Source: Alkalidesulfovibrio alkalitolerans DSM 16529 (GTDB taxonomy: Bacteria > Desulfobacterota > Desulfovibrionia > Desulfovibrionales > Desulfovibrionaceae). Taken from it: a stretch of DNA of 64,000 bases. Positions 24,876-32,906 of this stretch are shown piece after piece. The first letter of the stretch is position 1, and every line of letters begins with the position of its first letter. The notes beneath the pieces were generated by a model. That model saw only the letters and a program-made list of their open reading frames with translations. It was not told the DNA's origin and made no database searches. Location: positions 1-64,000 of the forward strand of contig NZ_ATHI01000022.1 in assembly GCF_000422245.1 (NCBI RefSeq). Direction: 5' to 3'. A program made the position numbers and the translations under genes.

Positions 24876-25988
24876 TTATACCTCCGCCAACACGGTGTCG
24901 TAATGCTGCTTGTCAGCGGCCGCTACCTTGCGGCGCCAGCCCCACACGGCCAGTAGTCCGAGGACGGCCAGGCCGTAGTTGACCCACTCCCAAATCCGTT
25001 GTTCGCCATCGGGCATGGGGTCGAGGGTGCGCGCCAGTTGCGTTCGTCCCCGCAAGGCCAACAATCCGCGGTCTTCCAGCGACCAGTCGATGGCGTTTTG
25101 CATGAAGGCCAGCGGTTTCGTATACAGGGTATTGAGACCCTGTGAGGCGAGGTCGATGGCGGCGTCAGAAGCGAAGGTGTTGCTCGACACCAGGATCAGC
25201 CGCGCCGATTCCGGCGAGCGCTCGATCACACCCGTGATGCGCTGCTCGGCCTCTTTCTCCTCTTTTTTATCCGCACTTTCACCGTCTGCCTCGCTGTCAT
25301 TGGATGCGTCGTCGCTCTCTTCAACCATGGCCAGGGGCGACTCCTTGTCTTTGTAGAACGAATCGAAGCGCCCTTCGATGGCCACGGCCAGGAGCTGTGA
25401 TTTGCGTTTGCCGCTGACGCTAAAGCCCGTATCCGGGTGGGCGCGGTAATCAGGCACCAGGTTCAGGCTGTCCGAGGTCCAGCTGTTCTCGGAGCTATGC
25501 AGCAGCTCGATCACCTTGCGCTCCTGATTTTTCTCTGTATCCACCTGAATCGGCGAGGCCCAATTCAGGGTGAGCTGACCCAGCGAGGCGGTGATGGGGT
25601 TATCCGGGTTCAGGCTGTCGCCGCGCAAATCCGGGAAGTGGGGATAGGGCAGCATGCGGATCTCCCGCAGGGCCAGGCCGCCGATGTAGCGCTCGGTCGG
25701 AACCGGCAGCGCCGCATTTTGCGGATCGAGCACCATGGTCTCGTGGATGCTGATGCCGTGATGTTCTAACCATTCTTTCAACCCGGAGTCCTGCTTGCTG
25801 GCGTTCAGGCTGCCACTGGTCTGCACGTCGAAGGGCGAGGTGGCGAGCACCACGCTGCCGCCCTGCATCAGGAACTGGTCGATGGCGAAGCGCTGATTTT
25901 CGTCCAGTTCACGCGGCGCCAGCACCAGCAGCAGGTCGGCATCCTCTGGCGCCTGACCGCTCTTCAGATCGCTTTCCTTGATACGCAC
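24876..25988 (-). CDS. GldG-type auxiliary protein, C-terminal part after a frameshift
   Basis: 370 aa in the frame starting at 25988. It holds the end of the GldG-like auxiliary domain (QAPEDADLLLVLAPRELDENQRFAIDQFLMQGGSVVLATSPFDVQTSG), an acidic low-complexity stretch (about residues 218-245) and a C-terminal membrane helix (WVNYGLAVLGLLAVWGW). There is no ribosome site for a separate start. The upstream protein reaches the same point in a frame one base off, so this is most simply the second half of one 960-aa protein. Confidence 0.75.
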   Translation of the reverse strand: MRIKESDLKSGQAPEDADLLLVLAPRELDENQRFAIDQFLMQGGSVVLATSPFDVQTSGSLNASKQDSGLKEWLEHHGISIHETMVLDPQNAALPVPTERYIGGLALREIRMLPYPHFPDLRGDSLNPDNPITASLGQLTLNWASPIQVDTEKNQERKVIELLHSSENSWTSDSLNLVPDYRAHPDTGFSVSGKRKSQLLAVAIEGRFDSFYKDKESPLAMVEESDDASNDSEADGESADKKEEKEAEQRITGVIERSPESARLILVSSNTFASDAAIDLASQGLNTLYTKPLAFMQNAIDWSLEDRGLLALRGRTQLARTLDPMPDGEQRIWEWVNYGLAVLGLLAVWGWRRKVAAADKQHYDTVLAEV

Positions 25989-27772
25989 GTTTCACCCAGC
26001 ACGTCTTCCAGAGCATCATAGCGATGCCCGCCCGGGCCGAAGGCCTGGGGCTTGACCAGGGCGACGGTCTTTAGCGCACCGGGGGTCAGGCGTTGCAGCG
26101 CTGCGTTCAGCGAGCGCTCCAGGGAGCCCTTGTCCAGGGTCTTCGGTAACGGCACCTGCAAGGCTTGGCCGTCGCCCTCCAGCACCATGTAGAACCAGAA
26201 GGGCTTGGGGTCGAACAGGCTGGCGATCTGTGGCCCGAAACCGTACTTCTGCTGGAGCTCGGCGGCGAGCTTGCCGCCGTCGGCATCCGGATCGGCGAAC
26301 TGCACGGTCAGCTTGTCGCCCGCCTGTTTTTTCAACTCGTCGAGCAAGTCCTTGAGATCGCCGCGCAGCTCGCGCAGGGTCTCCGGCAACTGCTCGTCGG
26401 GTGACATATAGCCCTTGAACGCCACCGGGTGTTGCAACGCCTCAAAGGGGTTGCCGCCGGCCCGGTAGCTGCCCGCCACCTTGCGGATGGCCCGGGTAAT
26501 GGCGTACTCTGGATTCTTCAGCGCCACGTCCAGATCCCGTTCGCCGCGCGCTTTCACCTCGATGAGCTCCCGGAATCCTAGGGTTTCATACTGGTCGCCA
26601 TAGGCGATCAACAGGTCGAAGTAGGAGCTGACCACGGCCGTCTGATAACGGTCCGCCGTCTGGAAGGGGACCGGCTTGATGCCATAGCGCGAGGCGGCCT
26701 CTTCTTCGGCCTCACGGTCGCGGGTGGGATCGACGAAATCGACCCGGATGCGGTCACCGCCGGCCACGGCATACTCGTCCAGCAGGTCCTTGATCCGAGG
26801 CACCAGCGGCGCCAGCAGGGGGTGAGTCTTGGCGGAGAAGTAGCCGCGGATCAGCAGGGGCTCCCGCAGGGCCGCGAGCTGGCTCTCGGTGGCCTCGGAG
26901 AGGGAGTACTGCTGGTCTGCGGTGATGTCCGCGCGGGCCCAGCCGATCGGGTTGAGCCAGAGATTGGCGGCTATGAAATTGGCTGCCGCCAGTCCCACGG
27001 CCCAGCCCCACAGCCGGTGTCTGGAGCTGATGGGATTGCCCGCCCAGCGCAGCCGCTCGAGTGAGAACAGATTGAGGGTCAGAAAGACGCCGACGATAGA
27101 GAGATAGTAGTAGAGGTCGCGCAGATCGAGCACGCCGCGGGTAATCGACTCGAAGCGGGTACCGGTGCCGAGCAAGGCGAGCAGACCACCGATCTCATGG
27201 CCGAAAAGAGTGGTCAGGGTGTTTGATCCGATCAGGTAGAAGAGCCCGCTGACCACGGCGGTCAGAATCAGGGCGACGATAGGGTTGTCGGTGCGCCCAC
27301 TCGTATAGAGCCCGATGGCCACGTAGGCCGCGGCCAGAAACAGGGTGGCGATGTAGCCGCCGACCACCGGGCCCCAGTCAAGCGGCCCGAGCAGGGAGAC
27401 CGTGACCGGCAGAGGCAACGTCAGCGCCAGTGCCAGGGCAACCAAGCCCAGGGCCGCAGTGAACTTGCCCAGGATCAGCTCCAGTGGTTTGACCGGTGCG
27501 GTCAGCAGGCTTTCTAGGGTGCCGCTGCGGCGCTCCTCGGACCAGGCGCGCATGGTCAGAGCCGCCACCAGGAAGATCAGCAGTATCGGCATCCACTGAA
27601 ACAGCGGTCGCACATCGGCGATATTGCGGGCGAAGAAGGTCTCCACCCAGAAAAAGACGAACAGCGTCACCGCGAGGAAACCACCGAGGAAGAGATAGGC
27701 GGCCGGTGTGGCGAAGAAGCCACGAAACTCCTTGCGCGCGATACTCGGTATGCTGGAAAAGCGCTCAGCCAT
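25964..27772 (-). CDS. ABC-2 type permease fused to GldG-like domain, truncated by a frameshift
   Basis: 602 aa. Residues 1-250 are an ABC-2 permease with about six membrane helices (AAYLFLGGFLAVTLFVFF, WMPILLIFLVAALTM and others). From about 290 a GldG-like periplasmic domain begins (DQQYSLSEATESQLAALREPLLIRGYFS). Known homologues continue past FGPGGHRYDALEDVLGE into the sequence of the next reading frame. Here a run of three A (plus-strand TTT at 25990-25992) appears where four would keep the frame. Either a real inactivating deletion or a sequencing error. It overlaps the ATPase gene by 8 nt. Confidence 0.85.
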   Translation of the reverse strand: MAERFSSIPSIARKEFRGFFATPAAYLFLGGFLAVTLFVFFWVETFFARNIADVRPLFQWMPILLIFLVAALTMRAWSEERRSGTLESLLTAPVKPLELILGKFTAALGLVALALALTLPLPVTVSLLGPLDWGPVVGGYIATLFLAAAYVAIGLYTSGRTDNPIVALILTAVVSGLFYLIGSNTLTTLFGHEIGGLLALLGTGTRFESITRGVLDLRDLYYYLSIVGVFLTLNLFSLERLRWAGNPISSRHRLWGWAVGLAAANFIAANLWLNPIGWARADITADQQYSLSEATESQLAALREPLLIRGYFSAKTHPLLAPLVPRIKDLLDEYAVAGGDRIRVDFVDPTRDREAEEEAASRYGIKPVPFQTADRYQTAVVSSYFDLLIAYGDQYETLGFRELIEVKARGERDLDVALKNPEYAITRAIRKVAGSYRAGGNPFEALQHPVAFKGYMSPDEQLPETLRELRGDLKDLLDELKKQAGDKLTVQFADPDADGGKLAAELQQKYGFGPQIASLFDPKPFWFYMVLEGDGQALQVPLPKTLDKGSLERSLNAALQRLTPGALKTVALVKPQAFGPGGHRYDALEDVLGETCVSRKAI

Positions 27773-28679
27773 GGCTCACCTCCTCGTTGACCCGGGCGAA
27801 TACCGTTTCCAGATCGTGGCGCTCCGGTGTGATTTCATGCAGAGCAAGTCCCGCATCCATGACAGCTTGAGCCACCCGGGGCGCGCTGCCCGGTTGCGCC
27901 TCCACCCGATAGCGCCTGCGGCCTGCGGCCGCATCCAGCTCGGCGACCTCGGCGACCCCCTCCACTGATTTGAGAGTGGTCTGTGCATCACCGTCGACGG
28001 CCACCAGCAGGGCGTCATCGCGTTGCAGCTCATCGATCCTGGAATCAACTACCAGGCGACCGGCGCGCAGGATAAGCACCCGCTCGCATACCGCCTGGAC
28101 CTCTTGCAGGATGTGGGTGGATACGATGACCGTGGCCGTTTGCGCCAGTTCGCGGATCAGGCCGCGCATCTGGCGGATTTGGGTGGGATCGAGCCCGTTG
28201 GTTGGCTCGTCGAGGATGACGATGTCGGGCTCGTGCAGGATGGCCTGAGCCACACCGACTCGCTGGCGGTAGCCCCGAGACAGGGTCTGAATCGTTGCAG
28301 TGGCCTTCTCCTTCAGTGCCGTGCGGCGGATTGCCCTGACGATAGCACCCTTACGCTGGCCCTCCGCTATGCCGTGCAGGCACGCCTGGTAATCGAGATA
28401 ATCGATGACGGTCATCTCCGGCCAGACCGGACAGTTCTCCGGCAGGTAGCCGATTCTTGACTGGATGGCCGTGGTATCCTGGCCGATACGCCGGCCGTCG
28501 ATGTCGATGGTCCCGGCGGTGGGTTCGAGAAAACCGGTCAGCATTTTCATGATGGTGGTTTTGCCGGCGCCATTGTGACCGAGCAGGCCGACGATTTCAC
28601 CGCGGCCAATACGGAAATTGACATCGTCCACGGCAGTGAAATCGCCATAACAGCGCGTCAGGTTTTCGACCTGAATCAT
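27765..28679 (-). CDS. ABC transporter ATP-binding protein (GldA-like)
   Basis: 304 aa from the ATG at 28679, which has AAGGAG 8 nt upstream. Walker A is GHNGAGKTT, the signature is LSRGYRQRVGVAQAIL, and Walker B is IVILDEPTNGLDP, followed by an H-loop (VSTHIL). The C-terminal regulatory tail is that of ABC-2 type exporters. First gene of the cargo operon with the permease/GldG and DUF4340 genes. In many proteobacteria this trio is chromosomal; its substrate there is unclear. Finding it in a phage late region is unusual. Confidence 0.92.
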   Translation of the reverse strand: MIQVENLTRCYGDFTAVDDVNFRIGRGEIVGLLGHNGAGKTTIMKMLTGFLEPTAGTIDIDGRRIGQDTTAIQSRIGYLPENCPVWPEMTVIDYLDYQACLHGIAEGQRKGAIVRAIRRTALKEKATATIQTLSRGYRQRVGVAQAILHEPDIVILDEPTNGLDPTQIRQMRGLIRELAQTATVIVSTHILQEVQAVCERVLILRAGRLVVDSRIDELQRDDALLVAVDGDAQTTLKSVEGVAEVAELDAAAGRRRYRVEAQPGSAPRVAQAVMDAGLALHEITPERHDLETVFARVNEEVSHG

Positions 28680-29014
28680 GGAAATTTCTCCTTGTTGATA
28701 ACGGATTAGAAAATTGAATGTGTCAGCATCGTCCCGGTGAATGCAATGCGTTCCGATCCGGCCAAGCAAGTGCGACAGCATCTTTGTTTAAAAGCAGGGA
28801 GCTATGGGGGGGGGCGGGCGGTTATACGTCTGGTGGAATTTTCTTTTTCTGCACAGATACATGGTTAATGAGGTTTTTTACATTGGTGTATTTTGGTTAT
28901 AATCCACTTTAATGACAATGTATGATTCGAAAGAATCTTTCCTATCTGAATCTCATAAAATAAAAATACAGAAATGCCTTGTCAACCCATTGTCCCCTGG
29001 GGTCTCCCCATTTT
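28680..29014. other. Gene-free AT-rich segment upstream of the ABC operon
   Basis: No credible gene. A G-run (28807-28817) is followed by the most AT-rich stretch of the region (28840-28975), with TATAAT-like hexamers (near 28898) and a small GATTC-GAAA-GAATC hairpin near 28924. Composition differs sharply from the phage genes on either side, which supports a foreign origin for this block. Confidence 0.5.
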
Positions 29015-29174
29015 TCAGAGACCGATGGGCAGAATTGGTAACCTGAGTTGGCTTTGGAGCCCAGGCGGTTTTCCGCTGCGCAATCGCTCGTAGAAGACGC
29101 TCCGGGCTTCGGCAAAAAGCCTCTGCCATCCCTTGAGCAGGCTGTAGAGTAGAAAACGTGGCCGCTTTCTGTCA
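29015..29174 (-). pseudogene. Truncated ORF fragment at the cargo/duplication junction
   Basis: On the minus strand an open frame of about 52 codons (RFLLYSLLKGWQRLFAEARS, then VFYERLRSGKPPGLQSQ) ends at a TGA (29015-29017). At its 5' end it stops making sense exactly where the terminase duplication begins (29175). It reads like the C-terminal remnant of a mobile-element or chromosomal gene cut by the rearrangement. I cannot name the family. Confidence 0.35.
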
Positions 29175-29703
29175 GACGCTGCTGAAGATGATCCTGCGCG
29201 TGCATCTTGAACACGTTTCCTATCCGCACATCGCCCAGATCATCGCGCTGCTGGAGCGTTACTATACCCCGGCTGGCATCGGCGTGGACAACGGCGGGAA
29301 CGGTCTGGCGGTGGTTCAGGAATTGCTCACCCTGGACAAGTACAAAGGGCTGGAGCTGGAAGGCAGGCTCAAGGGATACGACTTCGGCGGCATGACCCGG
29401 CTGGCGGTGCGGGACGGCAAGGAAATCAAGAAGCGGACCAAGGAGCTGATGACCAGCCTCATCAACGGAGCCCTGCAGCGTAAGCAGCTCATTTTCCCCT
29501 CGGACGACCTGGAGGTGGAGGACCAGTTCACCACCCACACTTACACACTGCGGGACGGCAAGATCATCTATTCCAAGGGCAACGACCACATCATCGACGC
29601 GGTGCGCTGCGCCATGCTGATCCGGGAGGAAGGCAACCTCGACCCGGTCGGCGAAGAGGTGGTCTCACTCAAGCCGGTGCTCACCAACCCGATTTTTATC
29701 TGA
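29175..29703 (+). pseudogene. Terminase large subunit 3' fragment (duplication copy B)
   Basis: Contains only the terminase nuclease C-terminus (from TLLKMILRVHLEHVSYPHI to the stop), without ATPase domain or a convincing start; a GTG at 29158 precedes it but lacks a ribosome site. It is 97 percent identical to 23160-23688. The coding differences are Val-Leu to Ile-Phe near the end, and all early differences are silent, so its source was a working terminase. It cannot work as a terminase on its own. Confidence 0.9.
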
Positions 29704-29787
29704 ACCAGACAAATCGTTACCAGTTTTGTGGAAGTGGCAACAATAGGTCTGATGCCCGAGGGCCAGGGAATGGCCGTGGCTTGGATG

Positions 29788-31098
29788 TCAGGCGCTTTCC
29801 GGCATGTTCAGCAGAAACCGCCAGGCGGGCACCACGTCAATTTTTCCGGAATCTACCTGTATCTGCTCTTCCTCGTTACGCGTCACGATAATGCCATGCG
29901 ACAGTTTCAGTTCGGTCATGGCTTCGGCAAGCGCGGTGGTTTCCCGCTTGCGGGTTTGCTGGTCGGCCATCGATTCACAAACCTGAACAAGCATGCGGGA
30001 CGGGCCTTGTCGTCCGGCGATGAAATCAACCTCCCGGCCCGCCTTGGTCTTGTAGTAAAAGATATCCGGCGTGACCCGACGCAGCGCGGTGAACACCAGG
30101 TTCTCCAGAAGATGGCCCGAGTTGACCAGAATGCCGGAGCTGATCGACGTCACCAGCGCGTGATCGACGCAGTAAATCTTCTTGGGGTTGGTGTTGGCCC
30201 GGGCCAGCGAGGCGTCAAAGATGCGCACCGTGAACAGAACGTAGGCATCCTCGAACCATTCGAGATAATCGGAGACGGCGGGTTTCGGCGCTTTGTGCCC
30301 CAGGGATTTCAGGTAGCCGGTCAGGTTGTTGATGGAATAGAGGGAACCCGTATTGTCCACCAGCCAATGCGCCAGATCCGTGACCGCCTTGGGGTGAGAG
30401 ATATCATGGCGTTCAACAAGGTCCCGGAACAGCATTGCGTTGAAATACTCTTGGTGGGTCTTGATTCGCAGCATACGGTTAAGGCCTGCAACCTCGGGGA
30501 AGCCACCGGTTTCCCAGTACTCCTCGAATGCCTTCTGGACAGTCAGACGTTTTTTGGTCGAGAGTGGACCGTCGCTCTCGATCCCCTTGTAGTCGAGAAA
30601 CTCCCGGAATGAAAACGGGAACATTTCCCAGGAGAGTGCCCGGCCGCGCATCTGGGTCGCTATCTCTCGTGAGAGCATCTGAGCCGACGACCCGGTAATG
30701 TACACCTCGCACTTTTCCATGCGCATCAAGCGGTCAACGAAGGGCTCCCAGCCAGGTACGACCTGGATCTCATCGAAAAAGCAATAAACCTTCTCGGCAT
30801 TCTTTTTTTCCGGACAGAGAGAAAAGTAGGCTTCCAGAATCACACCCAGATTGTCGTGTTGCAGACTATGCAGACGATCATCGAAAAAGTTCAGATAGAG
30901 GATGTTCTGACGGGCAACGCCAGTGTCCTGCAGCTTCTTCATAAGCTGGAACATGAAAGTCGATTTACCGCTGCGGCGCACACCGATGCAAACCGTGGCT
31001 TTTCCCGGCACTGGCGAAACAGCAACCCGCCTGGGCACACCCGTCGGAAGGTCAATCTCCTGAAAATCGAGGATTATTTCTTTAAGCATGTCAATCAT
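29788..31098 (-). CDS. AAA_14/DUF4143-family ATPase
   Basis: 436 aa. Walker A is GVRRSGKST near residue 39, Walker B YCFFDEIQ near 106 and sensor motif VYITGSSAQML. A helical middle (FPFSFREFLDYKG) and the C-terminal DUF4143 domain with a nuclease-like GREVDFI segment follow. These are widespread stand-alone ATPases of unknown role, often in accessory DNA. GGAGG lies 8 nt before the ATG at 31098. It runs against the phage late genes and is probably a second cargo gene. Confidence 0.9.
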   Translation of the reverse strand: MIDMLKEIILDFQEIDLPTGVPRRVAVSPVPGKATVCIGVRRSGKSTFMFQLMKKLQDTGVARQNILYLNFFDDRLHSLQHDNLGVILEAYFSLCPEKKNAEKVYCFFDEIQVVPGWEPFVDRLMRMEKCEVYITGSSAQMLSREIATQMRGRALSWEMFPFSFREFLDYKGIESDGPLSTKKRLTVQKAFEEYWETGGFPEVAGLNRMLRIKTHQEYFNAMLFRDLVERHDISHPKAVTDLAHWLVDNTGSLYSINNLTGYLKSLGHKAPKPAVSDYLEWFEDAYVLFTVRIFDASLARANTNPKKIYCVDHALVTSISSGILVNSGHLLENLVFTALRRVTPDIFYYKTKAGREVDFIAGRQGPSRMLVQVCESMADQQTRKRETTALAEAMTELKLSHGIIVTRNEEEQIQVDSGKIDVVPAWRFLLNMPESA

Positions 31099-31223
31099 CG
31101 CGAAAACCTCCGGCTATCAATTTTTCCGGTCAATATAACAACCGGAAATAATTATTGCCAGTTTAGGCTTGAAATGGCAAGGAAAATTTCTGGTTTCGAC
31201 CTCGGCCGCCTCAATGCAGTCTG

Positions 31224-31267
31224 ATGCAAAACCTCTTTACTTCTTCTCAAATGAAGAGGTTTTGCAT
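31224..31267. repeat. 14-bp perfect inverted repeat (hairpin) before promoter box 4
   Basis: ATGCAAAACCTCTT (31224-31237) and AAGAGGTTTTGCAT (31254-31267) with a 16-nt loop. It lies between the divergent ATPase gene and promoter box 4. It could be a terminator insulating the late operon or the end of an inserted element; there is no T-tract right after the stem. Confidence 0.6.
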
Positions 31268-31291
31268 ATTGACCACCCGCCAAACTCATCC

Positions 31292-31324
31292 TCCGACGCT
31301 TTCCACCCCGCTCCGGTAAGTAAC
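31292..31324 (+). promoter_or_regulatory. Phage promoter-like box 4 (portal/head operon)
   Basis: TCCGAC-N14-TCCGGTAAGTAAC, ending 73 bp before the portal start at 31398. It marks where phage sequence resumes after the cargo region. Confidence 0.75.
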
Positions 31325-31397
31325 GGGCATCGAGCCGGGTTCGGCCCACACGGGCCGGATGTGCGGCTGTCATGGCCGAAACTATCGAGAGGATCAC

Positions 31398-32906
31398 GTG
31401 GAAAGCACCGCCCATCAGGACGAACAACCCGAAAGCCTGGACACCACCGGCTTTGTCATCGCGCCGATGGCAGCAGCGGCCGCGCTCGACTCGGCCGCCT
31501 TCGCCAAGGTGAACGCCGCCGAAGCGATTCCGGCCACCTGGGAAGAACGCGCCCGCAAGGCCTGGGAATACTATGTCGAGGAGCCGCTGGTGAAGAACTG
31601 CGTCAACTCCTGGCGCACCTTCGCCGTGGGCGACGAGATCAAGATCACCAGCGATGACGAGACCCTCAAGGAACAGGCACTGGAGGCCGCCTGGCGGCTG
31701 AACGTCTCGCAATTCATCAAGGACATGGTTCTTCAGCTCCTGGTGAAAGGTGACGCCATCGGCTTCAAGCGCTTCACCAAGTCCGGCCAGGACATCGAGG
31801 AACTGGTCTGCGTCAACCCGGTTTCGGTCAAAGTCAAATACGCCCAGGGCGAGCTGATCGAGGCCCGGCAATTTCCCGAGGACACACCCGGCGGCGGGGA
31901 ATCCATCCCTCTGCCCGTCGAACAGGTGGTCCACCTCAAATGGGATGCTCCGGCCTTTTCGCCCCGGGGCAACTCCCTCGTGCTTCCAGCTTTCCAGGCC
32001 ATCGAACTGCTGCGCGACTACCGCCGGGCCGAACAGGCCATCGCCAAGCGCTGGGCCACGCCGTTCCGTCTGCTCAAGGTGGGCGGCGCGTTCGGCCAGA
32101 AGATGGTGATGCCGGACCAGCGGATGCTCGAACAGGTCCGCGACATGGTCAACAAGATGGACATGAAAAGCGGCCTGGTGGTCCCGTTCTACGTCAATGT
32201 CGAAACCCACGGCACCGACGGCCAGGTCCTCAACGTCGAGGACAAGGTCAAGGAGGTGAAGGAAGACATCGTGGTGGCCCTGGGTCTGTCACGCTCGCTG
32301 GTGACCGGCGACGGTCCGAATTTCGCCACCGCCTCGGTGAGCATGCAGAAGATGATGGTCATGATCCGCGAGATCAAACAGGCCGCACGCAAGCTCCTCG
32401 ACTGGGTGTTCGACGACTGGATGGAGCTGAACGGCCATGGCGACAAGAGCATCCAGTTCATCTTCAACGACCTCGACCCCAGCGACGCGGTCGATTTCAA
32501 GAAGCTCCTCATCGAACTCTACGACCGCAAACTCATCAGCCGCTCCAGCCTCCAGCTCAAGATGGACCTGGACCCGGACATCGAGGCCGCCAACCGCGAG
32601 ACAGAACGTAAGCAGATCGACCTGATGGACGAGAAACAGGTGAAGCCGGTGGTGGATATGGTCGTCTCCGGCATCCTGAGCGTGCCTCGCGCCCGGAAGA
32701 TGCTCGGGATTCCGGCCGAGGACGATGAACCCACGGCGGAGGCTGCATTGGTCTGGTCGGGCGACCTGGAGTCCACCGGCGATGCGGCCGTGTGCGACGA
32801 GTGCAGCCACTTCATTGCTGACACCAACCACTGCCGGGTCCACAACAGCGAGCGCACCTTCGACGCCCCGGCCTGTCGTTTCATCGACCGCCGGGAGCCC
32901 CGCTGA
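31398..32906 (+). CDS. Phage portal protein
   Basis: 502 aa from the GTG at 31398 (GAGAGG 5 nt upstream). It shows the portal order: an N-terminal clip region, VVHLKWDAPAFSPRGNSLVLPAF, RRAEQAIAKRWATPFRLLKVGG, and a helical stem (VKEVKEDIVVALGLSRSLVTGDGPNFATASVSMQ). The C-terminal region has a Cys-rich tail (CDECSHFIADTNHCRVH), perhaps zinc-binding. The portal forms the dodecameric DNA entry ring. Its stop overlaps the next ATG. Confidence 0.85.
   Translation: MESTAHQDEQPESLDTTGFVIAPMAAAAALDSAAFAKVNAAEAIPATWEERARKAWEYYVEEPLVKNCVNSWRTFAVGDEIKITSDDETLKEQALEAAWRLNVSQFIKDMVLQLLVKGDAIGFKRFTKSGQDIEELVCVNPVSVKVKYAQGELIEARQFPEDTPGGGESIPLPVEQVVHLKWDAPAFSPRGNSLVLPAFQAIELLRDYRRAEQAIAKRWATPFRLLKVGGAFGQKMVMPDQRMLEQVRDMVNKMDMKSGLVVPFYVNVETHGTDGQVLNVEDKVKEVKEDIVVALGLSRSLVTGDGPNFATASVSMQKMMVMIREIKQAARKLLDWVFDDWMELNGHGDKSIQFIFNDLDPSDAVDFKKLLIELYDRKLISRSSLQLKMDLDPDIEAANRETERKQIDLMDEKQVKPVVDMVVSGILSVPRARKMLGIPAEDDEPTAEAALVWSGDLESTGDAAVCDECSHFIADTNHCRVHNSERTFDAPACRFIDRREPR

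Noticed and set aside
28942-29589. Minus-strand frame across the terminase duplicate
   Set aside because: It is antisense to the duplicated terminase fragment for most of its length; only the different frame at 29015-29174 looked protein-like.
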